From: Nitrospira sp.
GTDB taxonomy: Bacteria; Nitrospirota; Nitrospiria; Nitrospirales; Nitrospiraceae
Reading direction: 5' to 3'
DNA: 64,000 nt
Assembly (NCBI GenBank): GCA_005116835.1
Contig: SWDM01000016.1
Coordinates: 709,570-773,569 of the forward strand
The position numbers were made by a program, and so were the translations under genes. The notes under the pieces were generated by a model that did not search any database, was not told the DNA's origin, and was given only the letters and a program-made list of their open reading frames with translations. How positions within the stretch are numbered: position 1 is the stretch's first letter; each line of letters opens with the position of its first letter. This document shows positions 56,172 through 64,000 of this stretch, piece by piece.

Positions 56172-56417
56172 ATGAGCTATTTGCAACAAACCATCAAAGC
56201 GGTGATTCGGCCCGGCGATGAAGCCGGCTATGTGGCTGAGTGCCTTGAAATTGCCGTCGTGACTCAAGGGCAGACGCTGGATGAAACCGTCAAGCATTTG
56301 CAAGAAGCCGCTGCGTTGCATCTGGAGGGAGAGCACCTGGCGGCCTTTGGGTTGCGCGAGAAGCCGACATTGGTGCTGACTATGGAGTTGGACCCCGTCC
56401 ATGCCCAAGCTTCGTAG
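56172..56417 (+). CDS. hicB: HicB-family antitoxin
   Basis: 81 residues with the HicB partial RNase H fold: IKAVIRPGDEAGYVAECLEI, VVTQGQTLDETVKHLQEAA. GGGAGAAC precedes ATG 56172; the frame is open further upstream but lies in repeat sequence. Overlaps hicA by 17 bases. Lacks the C-terminal DNA-binding domain of longer HicB. Confidence 0.88.
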   Translation: MSYLQQTIKAVIRPGDEAGYVAECLEIAVVTQGQTLDETVKHLQEAAALHLEGEHLAAFGLREKPTLVLTMELDPVHAQAS

Positions 56418-56640
56418 ACTCGCGGGCCGCGATGTCCTAACCATCATCCAGGGTTTTGGCTTCAAGCAGGTCTCCCAACGGGGCAGCCACGTCAAGTTAG
56501 TCCGTGACGTCACAGGGGCCCACCAAGTTTTGACCATCCCCCTCCACGCCGAATTAGATCCCGGCACCCTTCGTGCCATATTTCGCCAAGCCAGTCGATT
56601 CATTTCAGAACAAGACTTGCGCCCGCATTTCTATACATAA
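56401..56640 (+). CDS. hicA: HicA-family mRNA interferase toxin
   Basis: 79-residue dsRBD-like toxin. FGFKQVSQRGSHVKLVRD contains the catalytic histidine (GSH), followed by VLTIPLHAELDPGTLRAIFRQ. HicA cuts mRNA in a translation-independent way in characterised systems. Here the toxin follows the antitoxin, the reverse of the classic E. coli order. Confidence 0.9.
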   Translation: MPKLRRLAGRDVLTIIQGFGFKQVSQRGSHVKLVRDVTGAHQVLTIPLHAELDPGTLRAIFRQASRFISEQDLRPHFYT

Positions 56641-56762
56641 ATCACATCCCTCCCATGCTCGGCCAGGAAAGTAGCTGTCCTCTGGACTCCGCGCACCCAT
56701 CTTGCGTGGTGTCTCGGCGGTTCTTCACGAACGCTCGTGAATAATGCAGGCTAAGTGTTGAG

Positions 56763-56912
56763 AAATAATAGAAATTCACATTTGATCCAAATACAAAATA
56801 CGCTCGACACATATCACTTTGCGTGAGATTTTAATCCTATCTGGGAAGCGCTTGGCGGATTACTCAGGGAGGATCAGCCTCCGGCAGTGGCCATGACGCG
56901 TGGGTGCAGAGT
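56763..56912 (+). pseudogene. Remnant of a fourth hydrolase paralogue
   Basis: Aligns by eye with 50728-50875, the C-terminal coding part of paralogue 2: AATAGAAATTCAC, CGCTCGACACATATCACTTTG, TGGGAAGCGCTTGGCGGA and GACGCGTGGG all have counterparts. Small changes and stops break the frame. The preceding 56641-56762 is non-coding and ends with a weak copy of the dispersed repeat end at 56701-56753. Confidence 0.7.
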
Positions 56913-56925
56913 GCCTGCGCAGGTG

Positions 56926-56972
56926 TTCAGGCTGAGGGCGATACATTATCTTGCATCAAAACCTTCAGCCTA
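56926..56972. repeat. Dispersed AGGCTGAAGG inverted repeat, copy 3
   Basis: TTCAGGCTGAGGG pairs with CCTTCAGCCTA across a short loop. It lies just before the glycosyltransferase gene, so the open frame upstream of 57001 is not coding. Confidence 0.65.
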
Positions 56973-57000
56973 TCTACCTCACGATTCGTTCATCCAACAT

Positions 57001-58074
57001 ATGAAACATCTACTTGAGTCATTCGGCGCTTCCTTTGGTTTCCAGGGGGTAAACCCGACGGGGGCATTCCGTCATTTGAAGGTCGCTCTGATTGCCGATG
57101 AGCTGACCAGCTCCTGTCTTGCCTTTGAATGCCAGGTGCGTGATCTGACCCCACTCAATGCTCACTGGGTGCTGAAGTATTGGAAGCCGGACCTGTTGCT
57201 GGTGGAATCCGCGTGGGAAGGACGGGGCAATGCCTGGAAGTACAAGATTGCCGCCTATCCGGACAGGCCTGAGCGGAACAATCATGTTCTTCGGAAGGTG
57301 GTAGCCTCTGCGCGGGAGCGCGGGATTCCCTGTGTGTTTTGGAACAGGGAGGACGGGGTTCATTTTGATCGCTTCATCTCCAGCGCCGCTCTCTTCGATT
57401 ATATTTTCACGGTAGACCAGAACTGTATTCCTCGGTACAAAGAAGTGGTCGGTCCCGCTGTGGCGGTTGCCCCATTGATGTTCGCCGTGCAGCCGGCTAT
57501 TCATTCTCCATCCCCTCAAGGATATATTCACCATCAGGCCTGTTTCGTGGGCAGCTATAGCTCGCACGTTCACGATGGACGACGGAACTGGCAGGAGATG
57601 CTGTTTGCCGGCTGTTCCGACATCGGGGTGACCGTGTACGACCGCAACTCGGGGCGGAGTTCCTCCAAATATCGCTATCCTGATTTGCCGTGGCTTCAGG
57701 TTCGTCCGAGTGTGCCCCATACGCACACTGCCCAGCTCTACCGTGACTATATGGTGTCATTGAATGTGAACACGGTGGAGGACTCAGGCACGATGTTTTC
57801 CCGGCGCTTGGTCGAGATTTTGGCATGCGGAGGATTAGCGGTGACCACGCCGGCCCTATCAGTCGATCGTTACTTTAAAGACTATTCCTATGTCGTTGGG
57901 TGCGAGGATGAGGCACGGGAACTGTTCGGGCGTCTCAAGCATGGTCTGACTTCTCGTGACCGTGAGATGGCTGCTGCCGGAGCCGAATATGTGCGTAAAG
58001 AATTCACATGGACGCATCGCCTCGAAGAAGTGATGCGGGCCATTTCTCGCACCACACAGTCATCGGCGGCATGA
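57001..58074 (+). CDS. CgeB-like glycosyltransferase (DUF3880 type)
   Basis: About 357 residues, similar throughout to residues 1105-1420 of the giant protein. Shared features are KPDLLLVESAWEGRG, PCVFWNREDGVHFDRFI, FDYIFTVDQNCIPRYKE, TVYDRNSG and the C-terminal Glyco_trans_1_2 part (GTMFSRRLVEILACGGLAVTT). It probably transfers a sugar in capsule synthesis; donor and acceptor cannot be read from sequence. ATG 57001 lacks a clear Shine-Dalgarno. Confidence 0.85.
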   Translation: MKHLLESFGASFGFQGVNPTGAFRHLKVALIADELTSSCLAFECQVRDLTPLNAHWVLKYWKPDLLLVESAWEGRGNAWKYKIAAYPDRPERNNHVLRKVVASARERGIPCVFWNREDGVHFDRFISSAALFDYIFTVDQNCIPRYKEVVGPAVAVAPLMFAVQPAIHSPSPQGYIHHQACFVGSYSSHVHDGRRNWQEMLFAGCSDIGVTVYDRNSGRSSSKYRYPDLPWLQVRPSVPHTHTAQLYRDYMVSLNVNTVEDSGTMFSRRLVEILACGGLAVTTPALSVDRYFKDYSYVVGCEDEARELFGRLKHGLTSRDREMAAAGAEYVRKEFTWTHRLEEVMRAISRTTQSSAA

Positions 58075-58110
58075 AGAGTTCAACACCTCCGGCGCTCTGG
58101 TAAGTACTCA

Positions 58111-58200
58111 GGGGTTCAGGCTGAAGGCTGAAGGTAGTTTCTATGACCCTCATTGCCCAAGAAGACAAGCCCCCTAAACGCCTTCAGCCGATCTACCTGA
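58111..58200. repeat. Dispersed AGGCTGAAGG inverted repeat, copy 4
   Basis: TTCAGGCTGAAGGCTGAAGG followed by AGGTAG pairs loosely with CCTTCAGCCG and CTACCT. Lies between the CgeB-like gene and kpsC. Confidence 0.65.
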
Positions 58201-58237
58201 ATGAACCTTGCTGGGCAGGTGCGCAGGAGGGCTTTGA

Positions 58238-60202
58238 TTGACTCGCTATGGCGCGTTTAATCAGGGGTTGCGCCGGCTCACCACGCTGGGTGAATTCCTG
58301 GACGGCACGATCGAACATGCCTATTTCGGTACGCCATCGGAACTCACTGCGACAGTGGGGTGGGGCCGTCGGAAATATGCTCGTCGCGCCAGGCGTGTGG
58401 CGCAGATTGAAGCCATCCCGTTTCTGTGCCTCGAAGACGGCTTTCTTCGTTCCGTTGGTCTGGGCAGCGCTGAGCCGCCGCTTTCCATTGTCGTCGATGA
58501 TCTTGGGATCTATTACGACGCCACCCAACCTTCCCGCCTTGAATCGTTCATAACCAGGCCACGGACTCCTGAGGAAGTTGTTCGTGCTCAGGCGCTTGCC
58601 ACCGCTTGGCGGCACGCGCGTGTATCTAAGTATAACTATGCCCGCGACCAAGTCGATTCCTTGCCCGAGAGGTACGTGCTTGTTGTCGACCAGACGTGGG
58701 GCGATGCCTCGATCCGCTATGGCATGGCAGATGAAAGCTCCTTCCATCGAATGCTTGATGCCTCGTTGGCGGAGAATCCAGATTGCACGATTCTGCTGAA
58801 GGTACACCCCGAAGCGATGGCGGGACACAAACGTGGCCATTTTGATTTGGGGAAGGTATCGCGTATACCGCGGGTGCAAGTGCTGGGAGAAGATGTTCAT
58901 CCCGTGAGCCTGATCGAGTATGCGGAATCGTTGTACGTGGTGACGTCGCAGATGGGTTTTGAAGGGCTCTTATGGGGGAAGCGGGTGCGGACATTCGGTA
59001 TGCCGTTTTATGCGGGATGGGGACTGACGCGGGATGAGCTGCCCTGTCCCGAGCGACGCAGTCCGGTTCAGCTAGAGAACCTGGTTCATGCGGCTTTAAT
59101 CGACTATCCACGCTATATTGACCCGGAAACCGGCCAGAGATGCGAGCCGGAGCGGGTGATCGAGTGGATCGGGTTGCAGCGGACGATGCGCGAACGTTTC
59201 CCGAAGACCCTCTATGCTGTGGGGTTCTCTCGCTGGAAGAAGCCGATTGTGCGTGACTATTGTCAAGGCAGTCTGGTGCGATTTGTGAGTCGGATCGAAC
59301 AGATCCCAGAGGACGGCACGTTAGCGCTGTGGGGGCAAGGACATCGAGACGAGAAACGGCCGGTGGTTCGGCTAGAGGATGCCTTCTTACGATCTGTCGG
59401 GTTGGGCGCCGACCTTATCCGACCCTTGTCGTGGGTCATGGATAGGCGTGGCTTGTATTACGACGCGACGGCTCCATCGGAATTGGAGTATCTGCTTCAG
59501 ACCACGGAATTCTCCGCTGATCTGGTAGCCCGCGCCAGACGGTTGCGGGAGCGTATCGTCGAACAGGGCCTCACGAAATATAATGTGGGTTCTGGAAGGT
59601 GGCGGCGGCCAGAAGGAGCGAGTCGAGTTATCTTGGTTCCGGGCCAGGTGGAGTCGGATGCATCCATTCGGTACGGAGCCCCAGGGATTCATACCAATAT
59701 GGATCTGTTACGGTCGGTGCGCAAGGCAAATCCCTCCGCATATATCATCTATAAGCCTCACCCGGATGTAGTGGCCGGTCTACGGAAGAAGGGTGAAGGC
59801 GAGCACGAGGCTGTGCGCTCGTGCAATGAAGTGGTCATCGATATTGCGATGGGCGAGTTGCTGACTCTGGTAGATGAGGTGCATGTACTGACGTCGCTCG
59901 CCGGCTTTGAGGCGTTGCTGCGTGGGAAAATGGTCACCTGCTACGGCCAACCATTTTACGCCGGGTGGGGGCTGACCCATGATCTCGTGCCGCTGATACG
60001 CCGCACACGCCGGCTAACTCTCGATCAACTCGTAGCCGGGGCGCTGATTCTCTACCCTACCTATGTCAGCCGGACCACCGGCAAGTTTACGACCCCTGAA
60101 CGTGCCCTCGATGAATTATTGGACTGGCGACAGCAGCAGAATGGTGTGCCGTTGTGGCGAAAGTCCCTGCGTCTCGCGCTGCGTCTCGGAAAACGATCCT
60201 GA
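58238..60202 (+). CDS. kpsC: KpsC-like dual beta-Kdo transferase
   Basis: 654 residues made of two related halves (about 1-310 and 320-654), each with FLRSVGLG, IYYDA or LYYDA, DASIRYG, KVHPE or KPHPD and MPFYAGWGL or QPFYAGWGL. KpsC builds the poly-Kdo linker on the phospholipid anchor after KpsS. A TTG start at 58238 is supported by AGGAGG at 58225-58230. It stands apart from kpsS and kpsMTED, at the far end of the polysaccharide region. Confidence 0.92.
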   Translation: MTRYGAFNQGLRRLTTLGEFLDGTIEHAYFGTPSELTATVGWGRRKYARRARRVAQIEAIPFLCLEDGFLRSVGLGSAEPPLSIVVDDLGIYYDATQPSRLESFITRPRTPEEVVRAQALATAWRHARVSKYNYARDQVDSLPERYVLVVDQTWGDASIRYGMADESSFHRMLDASLAENPDCTILLKVHPEAMAGHKRGHFDLGKVSRIPRVQVLGEDVHPVSLIEYAESLYVVTSQMGFEGLLWGKRVRTFGMPFYAGWGLTRDELPCPERRSPVQLENLVHAALIDYPRYIDPETGQRCEPERVIEWIGLQRTMRERFPKTLYAVGFSRWKKPIVRDYCQGSLVRFVSRIEQIPEDGTLALWGQGHRDEKRPVVRLEDAFLRSVGLGADLIRPLSWVMDRRGLYYDATAPSELEYLLQTTEFSADLVARARRLRERIVEQGLTKYNVGSGRWRRPEGASRVILVPGQVESDASIRYGAPGIHTNMDLLRSVRKANPSAYIIYKPHPDVVAGLRKKGEGEHEAVRSCNEVVIDIAMGELLTLVDEVHVLTSLAGFEALLRGKMVTCYGQPFYAGWGLTHDLVPLIRRTRRLTLDQLVAGALILYPTYVSRTTGKFTTPERALDELLDWRQQQNGVPLWRKSLRLALRLGKRS

Positions 60203-60371
60203 TTGGGGTCCGTTGATTCTAGTTTGCAGTTCGAGATTATTTTGAAATTGGGCTGTGGAGTAGGACCTCACAGCGTCACGACGTGTTTTCGCAGAATCTT
60301 CACGAGTTGTGTTGAACCCTTCCTAGCTTCAGTCGTCTCGCGTAACTACGTCGCCGTAGCACCAATCCTGG

Positions 60372-60570
60372 CTAGGAGGGCGACTTACTCGGTCTCCCGA
60401 CCGAAATGTGGCGGAAGCCATAGGCGGCGACTCGGTCGGGCTCATAGACGTTGCGTAGGTCGAAGAAGAGGGGCTGGCGCAAGAGAGTTTTCAGTCGGTC
60501 GAAATCGAGCGTGCGGAACTGGTTCCATTCGGTCATGAGGATCAGCGCGTCGGCGCCCTGGGCTGGCCTG
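60372..60570 (-). pseudogene. 3' fragment of UDP-glucose 6-dehydrogenase (ugd)
   Basis: On the minus strand the frame reads GADALILMTEWNQFRTLDFD, then LRNVYEPDRVAAYGF and HISVGRP, the typical C-terminal part of Ugd, ending at TAG. The N-terminal NAD and catalytic domains are absent upstream, so this is a broken remnant of a gene that fits the polysaccharide locus. The rest of 60203-60686 shows nothing recognisable. Confidence 0.85.
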
Positions 60571-60753
60571 GTCCAGCAAGCGGTCGCCGTCAGTCCTGCT
60601 CCCTACGCTGCTATCATCAAGCACGTTCGAGGCCGGCAGGGCCAAAAACACAAGCGGTAGGGGTCACTCAAGTCAAGGTAATACCCCTTTGTCGGCAAGT
60701 CCTGGGAGTTCTCCAAAGAAACCGCCGCCGATATCGACCGGCTGGGAATTGAG

Positions 60754-62100
60754 ATGGTGGAAAAATCAGGTGAGCGTGGTGACGATGTTTCACAAAGAAT
60801 GGATGAGGAAGGCAAGCGCATCGTCCAGCAATCGCTCGACACAGCCCGTGAACTGTCCAAGGGTGGAACTGCACGCGCGTCGGATGCGATATCTTTTGCC
60901 TGGAAGCGATTTATCAAAGGCTATGCCGCTGTTCCCTCCAACGCCAAAGCTCGTACGATAGCCATAGGCGACGACATTCGTGAACTGAACATGCCGGGTA
61001 TCCTCGAAGAAGAAAGCGATCGCCGCAGCCGCTGGTCCAAAACGATGACGGATTTGGCCGGCCAGACAGTTTCGAACTATCGCGAAGATGTCTCACACTC
61101 GTTCACAGAAGCCAAGCGGGAAATCTCAGACTATCAGACATCGGGTATCAGCCTCGCCACATTGCGTTCACTTAGCTGGGTGCTTCAAGGACTGCTCTGG
61201 GATGCGGCGATTGAACCGATTGGAAAGATCTCAGCCGCGTCTCTCGGCTACATCGGGGTCAACACCGTTGCGTTTCCCACCATGGTCGTCATGCGTGAGG
61301 GCAAAGCGATAACGCAGATCGCAATCGAAGTTGTGTGGAACACCTCGAAGTCCGGCTACGATCTCGTCGCGCCCTCCGCCATCGCAGCGGTCGCCGCCCT
61401 GTATGGCGCCCTCGACTTTACCGGATCGAACCTTGTGGCAGGAACCGTGGCAGGCACGGGTTCGCTCGCAGGTTTGAGCGAACGCGGCCTCAGCCACGTC
61501 GCAGGCGTGACGATCACAGGAACGGGCTACGCAGCTGGAAAAGGCATGCAGTACATCGGTGTTCCTCTTGCCGCAGCAGGCGTGGCGGTCGGCGGAGGAA
61601 CATTCGGGGTCGTTGCAGGGACGGCGGAGGCCGCGGCAGCCGGCACCCTGCGTGTTGTAGGTGAAACCGGCTTGGCCACGACCTATGTCATGGGTAATGT
61701 CATTGCCGGCACCACGTTGGTCGGCGGGACCGCTGCGACAGCGGGCGCAGCAGCCTGGCAAGGCTATTACCAGATGGCAACGGCAGTGGTGTTACCGGTC
61801 GGCTTCGAATTCGCCGGAGGAATGGTCCTCAGCTATGGAACCATGGCTCATCTCGGCGCACACACCATTCTAGCCGCTTCGGACTTCTCTTACCTCGTCC
61901 TCTCGCTCGAAGGCCCCCGCTGGGTCATCTATGCAGTGAAAGGAAAGCTCGGCAAAGGGGAAGACCTCCCGCCGGGAACGATGCTCGACTTAAAAACCAT
62001 GCAGCAGGCCGGCGAAGAAATCTACAACCTCCCCGCCTCCGACGAAGAAATGAAACGTGTGGTGGAGTCGGTCTACGGAGAGCTGCCGGAGGTTAAGTAA
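60754..62100 (+). CDS. Ala/Gly-rich membrane protein, probably 5'-truncated
   Basis: 448 residues from the first ATG. An acidic helical N-terminal part is followed from about residue 190 by a long series of Gly/Ala-rich hydrophobic segments. Family not recognised. In-frame coding-like sequence (FVGKSWEFSKETAADIDRL) continues upstream of the ATG to a stop at about 60678 without a start codon or signal peptide, so the original 5' end was probably lost where the ugd fragment now lies. Confidence 0.7.
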   Translation: MVEKSGERGDDVSQRMDEEGKRIVQQSLDTARELSKGGTARASDAISFAWKRFIKGYAAVPSNAKARTIAIGDDIRELNMPGILEEESDRRSRWSKTMTDLAGQTVSNYREDVSHSFTEAKREISDYQTSGISLATLRSLSWVLQGLLWDAAIEPIGKISAASLGYIGVNTVAFPTMVVMREGKAITQIAIEVVWNTSKSGYDLVAPSAIAAVAALYGALDFTGSNLVAGTVAGTGSLAGLSERGLSHVAGVTITGTGYAAGKGMQYIGVPLAAAGVAVGGGTFGVVAGTAEAAAAGTLRVVGETGLATTYVMGNVIAGTTLVGGTAATAGAAAWQGYYQMATAVVLPVGFEFAGGMVLSYGTMAHLGAHTILAASDFSYLVLSLEGPRWVIYAVKGKLGKGEDLPPGTMLDLKTMQQAGEEIYNLPASDEEMKRVVESVYGELPEVK

Positions 62101-62165
62101 TCACGGCCCTCCTCCGCTTCAGAGCAGCGGACAAGTCCTAAGCGGTCAGACCATTTCTCTTTGTT

Positions 62166-62624
62166 CTACATGGGAAAATTATCGAAGATGGTCTCGCGAC
62201 CTGCCGGACGCCAACGCTTTTCGATGAGTGCTTTAAATCGTTCCAGATCTCCCTGGACGCGCTGAGACACCATGTCCAATGCCTCCCCTCCATGTTCGAC
62301 AACCGCCTGAGGGTCATACTCGACTTGCAGCACGATTTTCGACTTGGCGCTTGATAGTGTGTGAAAGGTCATGGTCCATCCCTTGATAACGCCGCCTCGA
62401 CTCGTCCACGCGAGATGCCGGTCCGCCGCCTGATCTGTAATCTCCGTCTCCCACTCTTTATCCTGGCCCGCGATCTCGGCTTTCCAATGAAACCGCTTAC
62501 CATCCAGCCGCGTGACTTCCTTCACCCCTTCCATGAACTGAGGGAATTCCTCAAATTTCATCCATTGAGCATAGGCCGTATACTCTGGCACGTTGACCTC
62601 AATGGATTTCTCAATGGTCGACAT
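62166..62624 (-). CDS. SRPBCC-family protein (polyketide cyclase/COQ10-like)
   Basis: 152 residues of the START-like helix-grip fold: STIEKSIEVNVPEYTAYAQW, FEEFPQFMEGVKEVTRLDG, a beta-rich middle and a long C-terminal helix (VQGDLERFKALIEKR). Such proteins bind hydrophobic ligands; the ligand here is unknown. AAAGGAGGAACGC precedes the ATG. Confidence 0.85.
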   Translation of the reverse strand: MSTIEKSIEVNVPEYTAYAQWMKFEEFPQFMEGVKEVTRLDGKRFHWKAEIAGQDKEWETEITDQAADRHLAWTSRGGVIKGWTMTFHTLSSAKSKIVLQVEYDPQAVVEHGGEALDMVSQRVQGDLERFKALIEKRWRPAGRETIFDNFPM

Positions 62625-62780
62625 GCGTTCCTCCTTTCCGTAGTTTTCGGTGAGTCGGTATGTATAGATATATGATTGAAAGTCATGGTCTGAGTAGCAA
62701 TGTCGGCCAGCTCGTGGCCAATCTCTTCGGCGCGTTGCACATGCTATCGCAACTGTTCCCGTGAGCGAAGCCCCCTTGAG

Positions 62781-63974
62781 TTAGTCCGAATGTAGGTAAG
62801 CAAGCGTCTTGGCCTTGGGGAGTTCTTTAAGTTTTCTGAAAAACTCCGTTTCGGTAATCTCGGTAGGCCATTGTAACCTGACAAAGATATTCCATCGGTT
62901 CTCACCTGCCTTCTCAAATGCTATGGCTTTGAGGTTGTTGAGATTGGTCAAGTCTCTTACGAGTGCCTTCTGTGGGTTCTTCAGTCCATGGTACTTCCCC
63001 AAGTTGGCCTTGAAAAAATCAAAGTAGTCTAATTTATTGACAGCTAAGAGGTGGTTTAAGAGATCTAATTGTCTTTTGGCAATTGCTCGCTTACGTGGTG
63101 ACTTCAAGCGAGTAAACAACTCATAAGCCAAGTCTTTAAAAATAGCTCGAGATACATGGAGTTGAATCTCGTCGAGCACACGCTTGGCTTGCGAGGCAAC
63201 CCCTTTGAGTGCAAATATTAAAAAAGGAGTGAGATCATGCTCTTTCTGTCTAACTTCTGCCAACACCGTTAGGTAAGCAGATTTTTCATCGTAGTAGTAA
63301 TTAGACATTGCGATAAATGACGAATCTTTCAAACCAGCGCGTCGTAGCATTAGCGCTTCAAGAGCCCGAGCCGTTCTACCATTTCCGTCTTCAAATGGAT
63401 GCATGGAAGCCAAATGATAGTGCGCCGCAAGAGCCTGAATTATGAGGTCATGCTCTTGGTATTCACCTTGTAAGGCTTTTATAAGGGCAGTGAACGCCTG
63501 TTGGCATTCCTCCCCTCCTTCGGATCCGCGGTGTCGCGGCATACCAAAGTTGACATTCTCGTCCTGACGCCGCAGTCTCCCTGGAGCACAATGATCATCA
63601 TCGGCGCCTTCAACAATCTTCCCATGAATAACACGTATTAGATCGGCAGTAAGCGGACGATCTCCAGGAACGGTAGCAATCCACTTGTAGGCGCGGAGGG
63701 CGGCAGCGGCTTGTTTCTGAGCACGCGCCTTGAGTTCTTCAGGATTCTTGGTCAAGGCCTCGTCGAGTTCATGGTCGGTAAAATCAGCGCCCTCAATTTT
63801 CGATGTACCAGCCACCTCTCGCTTTAATTCCAACTTTTGTAATTCATCAACCCATCTCCGTTGATAATGCACTGTTCTTAAACAGAGAATGGAAGCTCTT
63901 GCTTCAACAAGAGCATCAGCAACTGCAAGTTTGTTGTATTTAATCCAATCTTTCGGCAATAAGTAATTAATCAT
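62781..63974 (-). CDS. Fic-domain protein with N-terminal inhibitory motif
   Basis: 397 residues. The Fic motif HPFEDGNGRTAR begins at His192 and is intact, so AMP transfer (or a related modification) is likely. TSKIEG at 57-62 fits the [S/T]xxxE[G/N] inhibitory helix, placing it with self-inhibited class II Fic proteins. The C-terminal third looks like a winged-helix DNA-binding region. Targets are unknown. Confidence 0.92.
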   Translation of the reverse strand: MINYLLPKDWIKYNKLAVADALVEARASILCLRTVHYQRRWVDELQKLELKREVAGTSKIEGADFTDHELDEALTKNPEELKARAQKQAAAALRAYKWIATVPGDRPLTADLIRVIHGKIVEGADDDHCAPGRLRRQDENVNFGMPRHRGSEGGEECQQAFTALIKALQGEYQEHDLIIQALAAHYHLASMHPFEDGNGRTARALEALMLRRAGLKDSSFIAMSNYYYDEKSAYLTVLAEVRQKEHDLTPFLIFALKGVASQAKRVLDEIQLHVSRAIFKDLAYELFTRLKSPRKRAIAKRQLDLLNHLLAVNKLDYFDFFKANLGKYHGLKNPQKALVRDLTNLNNLKAIAFEKAGENRWNIFVRLQWPTEITETEFFRKLKELPKAKTLAYLHSD

Positions 63975-64000
63975 TGCTCATACTATATACAACTCATTTC

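Overview
The window looks like a chromosome segment of a Nitrospira-type bacterium (phylum Nitrospirota). This is inferred from moderately high GC content, the gene set, an archaeal-type PheRS in a bacterial operon, class III PPK2 and several families of dispersed intergenic repeats. No rRNA or other species-level marker is present, so the genus is an inference.

Layout. 1-5230 is an ISC iron-sulphur operon (iscR 3' end, iscS, iscU, iscA, hscB, hscA, iscX) without a ferredoxin gene. 5300-8700 holds a small unknown gene behind a Pho-box-like repeat, arfB, aqpZ, ppk2, a MITE-like repeat and tRNA-Val(GAC). 8772-11877 is the translation operon thrS-infC-rpmI-rplT, in which infC begins with AUC. 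11977-18470 is a leftward operon fmt-rsmB-rpe-pheS-pheT with archaeal-type PheRS genes.

18747-31364 is a 12.6-kb integrated element bounded by a 19-bp direct repeat of the 3' end of initiator tRNA-fMet. It carries a large serine recombinase, RadC, two small ribbon-helix-helix-like proteins, a PDDEXK-like protein, a terminase large subunit with a probable small subunit, P4/D5-type primase-helicase, a CHC2 zinc-finger protein, an excisionase-like HTH protein, iteron-like repeats, a lipoprotein and a HicBA-like pair. No capsid, portal or tail gene was seen, so it resembles a phage satellite or a reduced prophage.

31500-60200 is an envelope polysaccharide region. After vapBC come wecB and an ABC-type capsule export cluster (kpsS, kpsM, kpsT, kpsE, kpsD), then a 2177-residue fusion of FkbM methyltransferase, a long coiled coil and several glycosyltransferase domains. 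Next comes a set of related alpha/beta-hydrolase, DUF6270 and heparinase-like genes that has been duplicated and reshuffled, with two decayed copies. It ends with another CgeB-like glycosyltransferase and kpsC. Small toxin-antitoxin-like modules (DUF4160/HTH, HicBA) and three families of dispersed repeats are scattered through the second half. The enzymes are consistent with making, modifying and exporting a Kdo-anchored capsule.

60200-64000 holds a decayed ugd fragment, a 5'-truncated Ala/Gly-rich membrane protein gene, an SRPBCC protein and a Fic protein. All coordinates and motifs come from reading the sequence; family names come from remembered motifs and no database search was made.
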